The translations under genes and the position numbers were made by a program. Positions 47,137 to 58,680 of a stretch of DNA of 64,000 nucleotides are shown here, piece after piece. Origin of the DNA: Rosa chinensis (Eukaryota > Streptophyta > Magnoliopsida > Rosales > Rosaceae); the NCBI RefSeq assembly GCF_002994745.2, contig NC_037091.1:8084001-8148000 (forward strand), given 5' to 3'. Under the pieces are notes generated by a model. The model saw only the letters and a list, made by a program, of their open reading frames with translations. It had not been told where the DNA came from and searched no databases. Every line of letters starts with the position of its first letter. Positions within the stretch are counted from its first letter, which is position 1.

Positions 47137-47522
47137 GGGTCATTTACCCTACTTAATACCCACTGATAAGTCCCACTGATTTGAAAAATCAGTGTGATAC
47201 TGTTCTCTTTACACACTGATGATTTTTAGTGGCTAAAAAAGAGGTGCCATTGGGGAAATTTCTAGTAGTGCTTATAGGTTTTATGTCTATTATGATTTTT
47301 CTTGTTTTTTTTTAGTTTGACTATTTTAGCCTTCTGATTGAATAGGTAAAATATTCCTCAAATATAATTGTTGACTTTTTAGTAAAATATTCAGTTCACC
47401 TCATTTACCGGAAATGAAATAGAATAATCGAACACCCTTGTCATTAACTTTCACTTGCTAATTTTGGTACTTCTAGATAAACCATAGGCTTAACTGTATA
47501 ATTTTTCCTATCGTACGTACAT

Positions 47523-47770
47523 GTGTTAAATATCATGTGAGTTTTAACATAAGCAAATGATTTAGGTATCATTTAGGAGTTCAGAATTTGTAACTATCAA
47601 TCAGGGAATAACTTAGGTAGAATGAACCATTGGTAAAATTGCACAATTTTGTCTATCATTCAGGTGTTAAACATCGTGTGGGTTTTAACATGAGCAAATG
47701 ATTTATGTACATATCATTCAGGGAGTTCACAATTTGTACCTAAATCATTTAGGGAATGACTTAGGCACCT
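47523..47770 (+). repeat. Diverged tandem duplication, unit about 140 bases
   Basis: Two copies (47523-47620 and 47664-47770) share GTGTTAAA.ATC.TGTG, TTTTAACAT.AGCAAATGAT and GTTCA.AATTTGTA in order. Confidence 0.75.
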
Positions 47771-47790
47771 ATAATTCCAGCTTTTGAATG

Positions 47791-47880
47791 TGGATATTAC
47801 ATAACCTCCAACCCAGGTATTGATTTAGATTAGGCTTTTGAATGTGGAGATTACATAACCTCCAACCTAGGTATTGATTT
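47791..47880 (+). repeat. Tandem duplication, unit 45 bases
   Basis: CTTTTGAATGTGGA.ATTACA then TAACCTCCAACC.AGGTATTGA occurs twice with about three differences. Confidence 0.85.
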
Positions 47881-50149
47881 CAATTGCTGAAATCAAGAGT
47901 TGATTAATTCTGGGCAATGTCTTTGGGTAACCGTTTCAAGACTTGCATCTGCAGAAAGTTTGGGGATGGTGGCAGCTTTAGTAATTCTTGACAACAATGA
48001 GTTTTAATATTTATCCTATTTAATAGGTTTTTTTTTAAAGTAAACCTAATTAATATGTTTGGGTGTATATTAAAACAATCTTATAGATGGATTTAATCTA
48101 AAAGGTGTGTTTGAATTTGGGTGTAGAATCAAATTCCTATATATCATATGAAATATTGAGAAGCTTTCCCTTTTCTTCTGACTTCCACTCTTAGTTAATA
48201 CTCTCAATCCTCTGTACACTCTTTTATGAGGGTTTTAGAAGAGTGTGCATCTTTTATGTCTTGCATCTTTTATATGATACAATTAATGGATGTATATAAC
48301 CCTATGCTCCAAGATTTACTCATTCTATGTCTTCCTTTGTTTATATAGAATGGTGGTATTTAGGGATTTGTAAACGAAGTGAAAATACAAGAACAGAACG
48401 TGTTTTCTGGAAAACGGGGATTGATAGTCACGTTTCAATCCTTACTAGGCAGAAACCAAAAATTCAAACAGAAAACAAGGATTTTTGGTTACGCAGTGAA
48501 AACCTCAAATATGAGATTAAAAACACTGCGGGGCTCTTACTCTTGAGAACCCAAAATAAGAACAATTAACATATGATGAAGGATATATTCTTTACAAACT
48601 CAAGTAGCACTACCTCGGCTACAATCACTAGACAAAACTAATGAGAAGTTTGTCTTCAATCTTGAACTCCTTCACTTGAACGATCACCAACTATTGCTCT
48701 TCTTTCTTCACAGCCTCACTACTGATCTCAATAGAATCTATGCATATGAGGAACACGACCAAGAACACTTAAGCATGGAACAAGTGTCTTTGACTCTTAT
48801 GACAAAACCGTCTCAAGCAAGCAAGACTACCAAACTTATTCTTGCGTCTCTACTTCTCTGACTGTCTTTTTCCACAAATATATATTAAGGGGCTGCGCAA
48901 TACTCAATCAAACAAAATACAACCTAATTCGACTTCTACAAGGAAATAATCTTTTGTGTTAAAGATAATCAAATAAAGACACCAAAGCCTAAAATACTTA
49001 GGAAATCAATTACACAATTTGGCAAACAGAAAAATATCTTTAAATAAACAATATTAAAACCCCAAAGATACTTTCCTAGACCAACCACTAATTAACACAC
49101 GGGACTGACCATACATACATGGATGCATTTACTTAAGATTCTGCTTGGATCAGCTTGTAAGATACTCCAATGTTTTGTATGGGAATGCCAATACACCAAG
49201 TTAGTCAAAACTTGTACCTACACTGTCACGCCCCTGATTTTACACACATGAAAATCGATATATATAACCCCATAATTATATATGCGTGAACGTCCAGTCA
49301 TTAATACAAAATACCTGGAATCTTTTTCCCTTTAACTTACACAGATATTGATGCACTGAACCCTCAAAGTTAATATACACTCGCTCCATAGAGTTATATA
49401 TTACACAAGCTTACGAATTAAATTGTCAACAACAAGATAAAACGTAAACGCTCCTCAGAGTAACTATACAACGGAAGTCCTTATCAACGGTAAATTCACA
49501 AAGATGGCTTCCTACCGTAAAGCTGCAAAAGCGCCTCCTCAGCTTCAGCCACGATTTCCCTGACCTGCAGGATTAACCCCTACACCATTCCATTGAACAG
49601 TGCACCAGGTTTCCACACAACAAAACCCGGTAAGCTTATGAAGCTCGTATGAGTAACTCAAAACCAATTACACAAATTTCACAAAAGCCTCCTGCTCATA
49701 ACCTCACTCCTAGCATTCAATTACACAAATTTTGGTCAAACAAGACTTCCTCAAGCAATGTTTGACGCCATCCTAACGCACTACGGCGAATTCCAACATC
49801 ACACTCATTTCCCATTTCCCCCTAGGAGCTTTTTGTCATCAACATGACATCAAAGGTGAAAATCAAAGAGTCACCTTCCTATCTTCAACACAGAGTACAA
49901 TTCGTCACCACTATGCTCTTAAGATAAATCAAACCATCAATCAATAAAATCAAGAAGAAACAAGGCAATCACATATCAAAGCAAGCAAAACAAATCATAG
50001 TAACCCCTGCATATAATTTAGTTCAGGAGGTCACATTTAGTCAAGCAATTCAAGTCAAGGTAGTCATCGAAGTCCCACACCCTGACGTCTGTAGGTAGCC
50101 CCAACCATCACAGCAGTCCTCTCGATCTTTATTAACTTAATAACAATTC

Positions 50150-50800
50150 AACTCCGCTACCGAGCTGTCATCACACTGATCATCACCTAGATTTCCACCG
50201 ATCATCACCCAGATATTCATCGTCCAACTGATCATCACCTAGATTTCAAGGATCATCACATAGATTCACGCAGATATCGCCACCCATCGCACAGATAGCG
50301 ATCATCACATAGATTTCGTTGGTCATCACATAGATAGCGATCATCACATAGATTTCATGGCTAGTCATCACATAGATATCAACCATCCTACTCATATTCC
50401 TACACAAGCTACACAGATATTTCTATACAAGCTTTACATAGATAGCGATCATCACATAGATTTCGCTGGTCATCACATAGATAGCGATCATCACATAGAT
50501 TTCGTTGGTCATCACATAGATAGCGATCATCACATAGATAGCGATCATCACATAGATTTCGCTGGTCATCACATAGATAGCGATCATCACATAGATTTCA
50601 TGGCTAGTCATCACATAGATATCAACCATCCTACTCATATTCCTACACAAGCTACACAGATATTTCTATACAAGCTTTACATGACAATCATCACAAAGAT
50701 TCACCATACTGATGTCATCGATTCATTACACAAATATTCCTACATAAACTTTTCATGTCAATCATCACAAAGATTCACCACGAAGTCACTAATACATGAA
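50150..50800 (-). repeat. Minisatellite of solo LTR 5
   Basis: Repeats of a CATCACATAGAT core with alternating spacers (AGCGAT, TTCGCTGGT, TTCGTTGGT). A larger block of about 230 bases from CATGGCTAGTCATCACATAG is duplicated at about 50357 and 50600. The long open frame here, rich in His-Ile-Asp, is only a translation of the repeat. Confidence 0.9.
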
Positions 50801-50929
50801 TATATATGTATATATATATACCCCATAATATATATATAGACACACATAGTCATCCACTCAGAAATGCCACTAATACCAACTATAGTCGTAGTTAACCTAA
50901 TAACTCCAAGACAATAGGGTAGTCATGCT

Positions 50930-51075
50930 CATAACAAATATCGATCATATTCATAACAAATATTGATCCTGCTCATAACAAATATCAATCCTGTTCATAA
51001 CAAATATCGATTCTACTCATAACAAACATCGATCCTGCTCATAACACATATCGATCATACTCATAACAATTATCG
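50930..51075 (-). repeat. Second tandem array in solo LTR 5
   Basis: About six units of roughly 23 bases with the core CATAACAAATATCGATC. Confidence 0.85.
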
Positions 51076-51481
51076 TGAGATTTCCCCAACAAACGATAAA
51101 GGTAATTCGTTCACAAATGAATCTTGTGAGATTACGCACCTTGAATCTCCCGCTGCGTCTTCAATACAGAACAAGGCAGCCAATCCACAAAATAGCCGTC
51201 CAAGGAGTACTACGTCATGTACCTAAGGAATTACAGCTCTCATTCAGTCAACGAATCACAAGGAATAACGTTCGAAACCCTAAATCGAACCAAAATTCCC
51301 AAGGTGACACCAAATGAGGCGAAACCACATCCGAGACCTCCCAAAGTCCTCGGAATACGTCCACGATCGATGTGACCAAACCACAAGTCGATCGGACGCT
51401 CGAATCCTCAAGGATCGAATAAATCGATCGGTATGAAACTGCAAAAATCATAACAATTCCATACGAACTCCAAAATTTGCA

Positions 51482-51528
51482 TATTATATATCGAAACGCT
51501 CGTATCAACGAGTAGAACATATATAATA
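51482..51528 (-). other. Conserved leader stem-loop in solo LTR 5
   Basis: TATTATATAT (51482-51491) pairs with ATATATAATA (51519-51528). The inner stem CTCGT / ACGAG is intact. Confidence 0.65.
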
Positions 51529-52154
51529 CCAAAACCAATTCCTTAAGTGGCCGGAACACCGCCGGAACGCCACCACAGACGGTGGTGCACCGCCGCCAGC
51601 CAAAACTCATTATTTCACAAAACTCCCAACATCAAAGTTCTTCATCTAAGCATGCTTGTGAATTCTCATAACTAGCTCGAAGTCAGAAAACAAGCATAAG
51701 GGGTCGAAAACTACCTCACAAGCCGTGAACAGTAATCCAATCCGAGTTGATCGAAGTTTCACGTGAATCGATCCAAACAACCACCAAGGATCGATCAACG
51801 AGGCTGCTCTGAGCTCAACCAAGAAGACTTGAAGCCTCGTCGATGTCGGAACAAGGAATTCCGATCGGGTCCGAAATCCACAAACTGAACCGCCTTGCAG
51901 CGCCGCCGTGGAGGAGAATCGGTGCTAGAGGACACCAGAGGGACGACCAGACGGAGGAGACGATCCTATCTGGAAAGTTTCGTCGCCGGAGACCGCCGCA
52001 GTTGGCCGGAAAAGTCGGGTCGGATCGACCGGGTCCGGGTCGGGTCAGTCGGATTATTTCGATTCTGAAGGTGCGAACGAGAGAGAAGAGAGAGAAAGTA
52101 AACTTCCGAAAATGGAAGAAATGAAAATAGTAAGTTTCCAACTTGGGAAACTTC

Positions 52155-52162
52155 TATTTATA
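52155..52162 (-). promoter_or_regulatory. TATA box of solo LTR 5
   Basis: TATTTATA on the plus strand, i.e. TATAAATA on the minus strand, after the GATACGAG block at 52190-52250. Confidence 0.7.
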
Positions 52163-52463
52163 CCAAAATGGAAATTTCTTCCAATGGCCATAACTTTCTC
52201 ATACAAACTCCGATTCTCGCGTACCATATGTCCACGAACTCGTATCAACGCGTTCTACAACTTTCATGAAGGAAGTTTTCGGAGAATCCCAACGAATAAA
52301 AAGTCAATCTTTGTCAACCCCCCTAAAACCATATTCTTCAATTAATTATTCGCCCGAAACACTTCCGCACCATCCACGAGCCACGAAACCGTCCAATAGT
52401 TATAAAATTAATTCCGGAAAATCCTCGTAAAATAATTACGAATTTCCGGGGCATCACATACAC

Positions 52464-52653
52464 AAAGCACGCTATGAAACTGTTTTACACCAGATCCTCC
52501 AAGGTGTTGTCAACAAAAAAGAAACCATGACTCTGTTAGCAAGTAGCTGTTCAAATCAACCCCTAACAAAAAAATCCAAAGAGGTAAGTTTCTGAACTTA
52601 AAGCCTTAATATAAAAGTGGTGTATTTCCTATTCTATCTGTTTTTTGTTGATA

Positions 52654-52708
<55 letters not shown>

Positions 52709-53732
52709 TATATTATATTTGTTTTTCATAGTGTATAAGCTCTTTTGTTTTGGTTCAGTGTGTGTACCGATCAAAGAGACTGATTTACATGTTTAACTTT
52801 GAAAACAAAAAATGCAATAACATAACATCTATGATTCACTTTTTGCTTAGTGTACTTATGCTTTCCAACTAATTTGGAGCAAGTGGCTTTAACGAATTAC
52901 AAATTCTTTCAGAGAATATAAACCTTAGATATTCTGTTTTTTGTTTGACTAATCAATGAACTTATCAATTTTTCTCAAAAAAAAAACAGGAAAGAGATGT
53001 AATTAATTGTATTATTGAGATAGGATATTGATGGAGAAGTTCACTTTTTGAGCGACAACTGATATAAAAAATATGGGGAGTAATACACAAAATAACCCAC
53101 TTCTAAAGATGCATAAGAAAAAGTTGAATGAAGTAACAATTGATTGCTTTTTGAATAATTTGTCCCTTCGTTTTTTGAGAGATAGATAAGCATTTGAACT
53201 AACCAAATTTTAATTTTGTTAGAAAGAAAAAGAAAACTAGATTGAATTGAAAAAACTTTCCTATAGCTACTTCCCAAATTTTTACCATAAAAGTAGCTCC
53301 ACACTTGAATATGTACTTAGGCTTATAATTTATTCTACTATTATGCACAATAAATAGTCCCTGAGACATACGTGTATTATATGAACATTTCATGTAATAG
53401 TTTGTTGAAAAATTTGGCAAAATATTTTTAGTTAATTAACAGATTATTTTTTAATTGAAAAAATTTATTAATTTATATTCATTTTTGTTTCATAATATGT
53501 GTATAAATTAATAAATTTTTTTAATTTACAGGAAAGTAAAAGTCATTTATAATACATGTATAGTATTTTTGGGTTCAAAAGTACTGCAAATTTAATGAGT
53601 CATCTTTAAAATTACGAAGTACACATATATTTTTTTAAAAAAAATACATCTATATGTATATTATTCACGTTTTATACTAAAAACTGTTACCAAAAGTATC
53701 AATATAGTTATTTTTAATAAACTGGTTGTACA
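52464..53732. other. AT-rich spacer between solo LTRs 5 and 6
   Basis: No gene supported. An AT/GTAT microsatellite fills 52652-52716. Short minus-strand open frames (53012-53420) carry no motif and fall in low-complexity sequence. Confidence 0.5.
52652..52716 (+). repeat. AT microsatellite with GTAT interruptions
   Basis: Long TATATA run with two G interruptions. Confidence 0.95.
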
Positions 53733-54271
53733 TGTCACGCCCTTGATTTTTAACACAAATAAAAATCGATATATAATCCCATAATTATACATGCATGATC
53801 GTTCAGCCATCAATAACAAAAACCTGGAAACATTTTTCCCTTAAACTAAATAAATAATGATGCCCTGAACCCACTATGTCAAGATTGACCCGCACCGTAG
53901 AGTCATATATTACAAAAGCTTACGAATTAAATTGTCAACAACAAAATAAAACGTAAATGCTCCTCAGAGCTCACCACAAGCGGAAGTCTTAATAACGGTA
54001 AAGTCATAAAATGGCTTCCTACCGTAAAGCTGCAATTGACGCTACCTCAGCATCAGCCATGATTTTCCTGACCTGCAAGATTAACCCCTACACCGTTTGA
54101 ATGGTGCACCGGGTTGCCACACAACAAACCCGGTAAGCTTTTGCAAGCCCGTATGAGTAAACTCAAAACCACAAAACAAAACACATTTCTTAAGTCACCT
54201 CAACCTAAACAACGATAAGCACACATCTCACACCTACAGCCATCAATTCCATATCCTTCCTTATCGTTTTT

Positions 54272-56876
54272 TATAACGTCCCGAATCTAAATTCACCGGT
54301 TTACTAGTTGTTGGACAGTGAACGACAATTTGTTTTACCTTTACTCTTTTTCGGTAACTTTAGTGGCCCTAAATTGTTGACTTTTGTTCGGGTCAAAATT
54401 TGAGAAAGTTTTCTTCATGAAAGTTATAGAGGGCGTTAAACCGAGCGCGTGCATATGTGGTACGTAAAAATCGGAGTTCGTATGCGAAAGTTATCAGAGA
54501 AAAGGTAAAATTACTGTTCATGGTAGAAATTGGTATAAATAATGAAAATTTACTGTGGTAGGTTTCCAAATCCGGAAACCCACCTTTCTCTCTCCTCTCC
54601 CCCGATCTCTCCCCTTTCCTCTTCGGGTGATTTCTTCTCCCCTTCGATTCGCCGCCGTCCGGCCATTAACCGGTGGGCAACCGGCCACCACGTGATCGCC
54701 TCTTCCTCCTCTTGACACTAGTGCCCTTATGTTTCAGCGATTTGGCCGGAAAACACCGGATCGAAGCAAGGAACCTCACGGGGGCAGTTTGAGCTTTTCC
54801 GGCGATTCAGCCATTTCCGGCCGTCTCCGACCACCAAACCGGCGTCGAAGGTGGGGTTTTGCCAAGGATCATTTCCCCCCTAGCCTTGAGCCGCGATTTG
54901 CAGCATGGAAGGAGAATCAAGGAAGCCCGATCCTAGGGTTTGGGATTTTTCTGGAAATTTTTCACCGGATGAATTGGAGCTTTTAAAGGTAAAATTGGAT
55001 TGTGTTGTGGTTGAGAAAAATGTTGGGTCTGATGAGTAGGTGGCGCTGCTGAAATTTGGTGACCATTGGAGGTGGTGGCCACCGGCGCGTGAGCCCCACG
55101 CGCCGCCACTGTAGGTGGCGCGTGAAGGCGCATAAGGCAGTGTTTTAATTCTGGTTTTTAGCCCATTAAATCCTATAAATTGTGTAGAGCTTGTATGTGA
55201 AGTTTGGTAATTTTTGGAGAAACTTGGAATTATTTATGAATTTTGAAGTTTAGGATTTCGATTATCGAATTACGAGAATCCGACCGTCAGATATCTCTCG
55301 GTTCTGCCTTGGAACCTTTAAATTAACGAATTGGTATTAGTGGTATAATTTGGGCTAAATCCGAGGAGAATTGGGAGGTGAAATTATGAGGAATTGATTT
55401 TAGGAATTGTATTAAATTATTGAAGAATTATTCACGGAATATAATTGTGTACAGGACGACATACCGAGTTATTGCTCGATAACGCAACACGAATGCGTGA
55501 TCGTCGGAATAGTACTGTGAGTGGACTTTTATTTTTCAACGAATGATGCATGCATTTATTTAATTGGTTCCGAGGTTATAATTTATTTATCGTATTAATT
55601 TCCCGAACATATGGTTAATTTCAGGAATGGTTTTGGATATTTGTTTATTTGAAGGTTTTATGGCGTGCGGGGTCACGTCATTGGATTATGCTTATTTTCT
55701 TTTATTTATTTATTTCTGATGTGATTTCCGGATTTATACTATTTATATTATATTTATATTCGGTGATATGAGATTTTTATAAGATTTTCGAAATGAGATT
55801 TCGAAGGAGTAAATCTTTATATTTATTTTTATTTTTGATTTGGGATACTCTTGGCGTGTGGGACACGTCATTGGAAATTCATTTTTAAGAGATGGGGAAG
55901 CTTTATGTACTTATGGATTTACTTGGTTTTCGGGTTTCTTTTGCCATACTTTGGGTGACTTATCATTGCTAGCATTGATTTTCCGCCTTTGTGGCGCGGT
56001 GATGGGATCACCGTAGCCCTCCACCTCTGTGGCGTAGGTTACTGTCTCTGTGACAGTAATTCTGTAGCCCGGTATCCTATCGCTACACTTAGTGGCGTAA
56101 GGGTATATTACGGGAGTAATGGGAGTATTTTAGCCTGGGAGGCTATCACCCGAGCCTGGGAGGCTCACTCGTATGGCTATCGTCTTCCCCTACTCATTAT
56201 ACTATTTTCGACTAGCGGGACTAGTCCGATTTATTTTAGCCAGCGGGGCTGGTTTTATTTCCTTGAGTACCAGAGTTTCAACCTTTCCTTTTATTCGTTT
56301 GTGACTAGCGGGGCTAGTCGGCTTTCATGAGCGGAACTCCTCTTATTTTATTTTTTTGTTAATCATTGCATGCATCGGGAATTTTTAAAGAAATAAATGT
56401 GGGAAAGTGTAAAATCCATTTGGTTTAAAAATTGTTTATTTTTGTCCACTCACGCTAACGTATTTTATGTACTTTCTCCTGGGCCCTTCGGTTTCAAATG
56501 CCCAGCTTGCAGGCGAATTGGTTGAGGTCGGGCGTACACGGAGTTGAGGCATAGTCCACAGCATGGCTTCCGCATCTGCCTTTGAATTAGGTTTTCCTCT
56601 TATATCTTTTTGTTAGAATTGCTCTGATTACCTATGGGATTTATGCTATTCGAGTTGAGATGTGCGTTTTGTGAATTGGAGACTGATGTTGATTTGGGGA
56701 GCAGGGTGGCTCCAGGAGCATAAGGATGAATTGATTAAGAAGTGTAAATGTTTTCTACAGGTTTGGGTAGCCCATTTTAAGGGAAGTTCCACCAAATTTT
56801 TGGTAGAATTTCTTCTAAGGTGGGCCCCGCAGGGTCACTTCGGATTTCAGGGTGAAATCCGGGGCGGGTCCTGTCA
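54272..56876 (+). mobile_element. Long LTR of a related family nested in solo LTR 6
   Basis: It begins TATAACGTCCCG (a likely decayed TGTAACG start) and ends GGGGCGGGTCCTGTCA. Flanks TTTTT and TGTTT agree at four of five positions only, so the edges are less certain. The promoter block is clearly related to the six solo LTRs (CTTCATGAAAGTTATAGAG ... GTTCGTATGCGAAAGTTAT ... TGGTATAAATAATG). Farther in are repeated GACTAGCGGGGCTAGTC motifs and GGCGTG-GGTCACGTCATTGG, present twice. No coding region. Confidence 0.7.
54534..54541 (+). promoter_or_regulatory. TATA box of the nested LTR
   Basis: TATAAATA after the same promoter block as in the solo LTR family. Confidence 0.65.
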
Positions 56877-57707
56877 TGTTTACTTAAGTCAACTGGTGAC
56901 TAAGCCTCTTGCTTAGATCCTTAATCCTAGCATCTAATTACACAAATTTCAGTCAAACAAGACTTACTCAAGCAATGTTTGATGTCATCCTAACGCCCTA
57001 TGGCCAATTCCAGAATCACACTCATTCCCTCCCCACTGGAAGCCTTTTGTCATCAATATGACATCAAAGGTGAAAATCAATAAATCACCTTCTTATCCTC
57101 ACCACAGAGTACAATTAGTCACCACTATGGCTCTTAAGATAAATCAAACCATCAATCAATACAATCAAGAAGAAACAAAGCAATCACATTTCAAAACAAG
57201 CAAAACAATTTATGGTAACCCTTAGTTCAGGAGGTCACACTAGCCAAGTTTCACGGCCAGAGACCGTCGGAAAATCCGGGTCGGATCACGGGTTCGGGTT
57301 GGGTCAGACGCGGGTGAGGAGAGAGAATGGAGAGTTTCAGATTTCCGGAAATGGAAAGTGGGGAAAATGAAAATAGTAACTTTCCCGAAAGGGAAACTCC
57401 TATATATAGTAACTTTCTAAATTTTCAAACGCTCATAACTTTCTCATACGAATTCCGATTTCTTCATTCCACATATCCACGAACTCGTATTGACGCGCTC
57501 TACAACTTTCATGAAGGAAGTTTTTAGAGAATCCCAACGAATAAAAAGTCAACCTTTTCAACCCCCCTAAAACCATATTCTTCGAATAATTATTCGCCCG
57601 AAACATTTCCACTCCATCCACGAGCCACGAAACCCTCCAATAATCACAATTTAGATTCCGAAAAATTCTTAGAAAATAAATACGAATTTCCGGGGCATCA
57701 CAGTACA

Positions 57708-57950
57708 AACGTGAATCCTAATTCCTAACCATAAAACACGGAAATCTCAAGTGCACCTGGTAAAGGTGGAGGGTCGAACACCTGGTTAGGAGTCAGAAAA
57801 CCAACAAACTAGTCATTCAATCCTTAATATCTGTTTCGAAGTCATTTACCAGGAAATTAGTCCTAATTAATTACATACATTCTATCAACTTCAGTGGAAA
57901 GTCACAGTTAAAGGGATAAACGAAGGTTTTAGTATCATATCCTAATTAAT
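57708..57950. other. Spacer before the SINE
   Basis: No feature seen apart from the SINE target sequence at its right end. Confidence 0.4.
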
Positions 57951-58088
57951 GACAAAGTGGTGTTAGGTCAATGGTTAGAGTGCTCACTACCTAGGATTCA
58001 GGTCTTAGGTTCGAGTCATCATGTGGGTAGGAGTGAAATCCTTAATTTGATCCTCTTTCCCATAAAAAAAAAATAAAAAAAATAAAAA
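57951..58088 (+). mobile_element. tRNA-derived SINE
   Basis: A 138-base element with a polymerase III box A (TAGGTCAATGGTTAGAG) and box B (GGTTCGAGTCATC), and an A-rich tail with T interruptions. A perfect 17-base duplication ATCATATCCTAATTAAT lies at 57934-57950 and 58089-58105. SINEs move with LINE enzymes; the long perfect duplication suggests a fairly young insertion. Confidence 0.93.
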
Positions 58089-58105
58089 ATCATATCCTAA
58101 TTAAT

Positions 58106-58323
58106 TGAACTTGGCCAAATTTCAAGAACAGTGAGAGATGTTACGAATAGATAAGATTCTCATTATTAACTGCTGGACTAATTTTGTCAAAGGGTCTTCA
58201 GTTCTTTCCATCTAGTTAGATTACCACTGAATTTTTACCAGCTCCTGCAAGTATTGCACTAATCAAGCAAAGATAATATGATCACATTAAAGAAGTTCCA
58301 TGCGCGTGTATTACGGAGTTATG
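58106..58323. other. Spacer between SINE and CACTA-2
   Basis: No feature seen. Confidence 0.4.
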
Positions 58324-58554
58324 CACTACTACAAAAGTGGGCAAACCACACCATTTTGCATGGTGTCAATTGGCCTAATACACACCTTTGTTTGGTCCCA
58401 TAAAGATAGCAAATCAGATGTGCAATTGGTGACTTCATTCAATTATTATTTTAATAGATACACACCAACTTGAACAAAGGTAAAGACCAATATTTTAACC
58501 AAAAAAAATATGAAAATTTATAATTAAGATAAATTGTTTTTGTCAACGATCACT

Positions 58555-58680
58555 CTTGTGGCCAAAAAGTAAAATCCAAGGCAGCCTTCATAAATCATAA
58601 CAGGAAATCCTGGGTGCCCTTCGTTCCATCCTGGGTAGCCTTCTAACAATTTGAATTTATGTCTCTTGGCGAACTTCTCT
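58555..58680 (-). pseudogene. Possible captured exon of an unidentified gene in CACTA-2
   Basis: After an AG acceptor-like GTGATCAG, the minus strand reads an open frame of about 40 codons, KFAKRHKFKLLEGYPGWN then EGHPGFPVMIYEGCLGFYFL. The residue mix looks protein-like. I do not recognise the gene. It has no ATG and could be chance. Confidence 0.4.

Larger units (their letters stand above)
34633..47270. mobile_element. CACTA-1: CACTA transposon carrying FCF1 and casein kinase I fragments
   Basis: The ends are CACTACTAGAAATTT (34633) and its inverted copy (ending 47270), flanked by the 3-bp duplication CTT on both sides, as expected for CACTA. Subterminal repeats include CACTGAT motifs on both sides and CTACTTAATACCCACTGAT twice near the right end (about 47074 and 47152). 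No transposase was found. Without three later insertions (LTR 4, two Mutator elements) it would be about 3.2 kb. It holds exon fragments of two host genes, both read on the minus strand. Confidence 0.82.
47271..49223. other. Region between CACTA-1 and solo LTR 5, no supported gene
   Basis: Contains two tandem duplications (listed separately). 48327-48569 and 48676-48861 have short plus-strand open frames with no recognised motif; the second lies in sequence that could be an old LTR on the minus strand, with a TTAATATATATTTG stretch near 48880. No gene supported. Confidence 0.4.
49224..52458 (-). mobile_element. Solo LTR 5
   Basis: Reversed copy: it starts TGTCACGCCCC on the plus strand, ends GGGGCATCACA, and has TACAC on both sides (49219-49223 and 52459-52463). 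It is 3,235 bases, the longest uninterrupted copy because of its large minisatellite. Promoter block and TATA (52155-52300), leader stem-loop (51482-51528), minisatellite (50150-51075) and 3' block are in family order on the minus strand. Confidence 0.88.
53733..57702 (-). mobile_element. Solo LTR 6, interrupted by a second LTR
   Basis: It starts TGTCACGCCC on the plus strand, ends GGGGCATCACA, and has GTACA on both sides (53728-53732 and 57703-57707). A 2.6-kb insert (54272-56876) leaves about 1.37 kb, closest to LTR 5 by the CATCAAYATGACATCAAAGG segment near 57053. The minisatellite and the leader stem-loop region are missing. The hairpin ACCGGGTT / AACCCGGT (54108-54134) and TATA region (CTATATATAG, about 57400) are present. 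Confidence 0.85.

Noticed and set aside
50150..50800. Regularly spaced repeats resembling a CRISPR array
   Set aside because: Plant nuclear DNA, spacers are themselves repeated, no cas genes, and the array lies inside an LTR at the minisatellite position.
50357..50839. 160-codon open frame rich in His-Ile-Asp
   Set aside because: It follows the CATCACATAGAT repeat unit of solo LTR 5; a repeat artefact.
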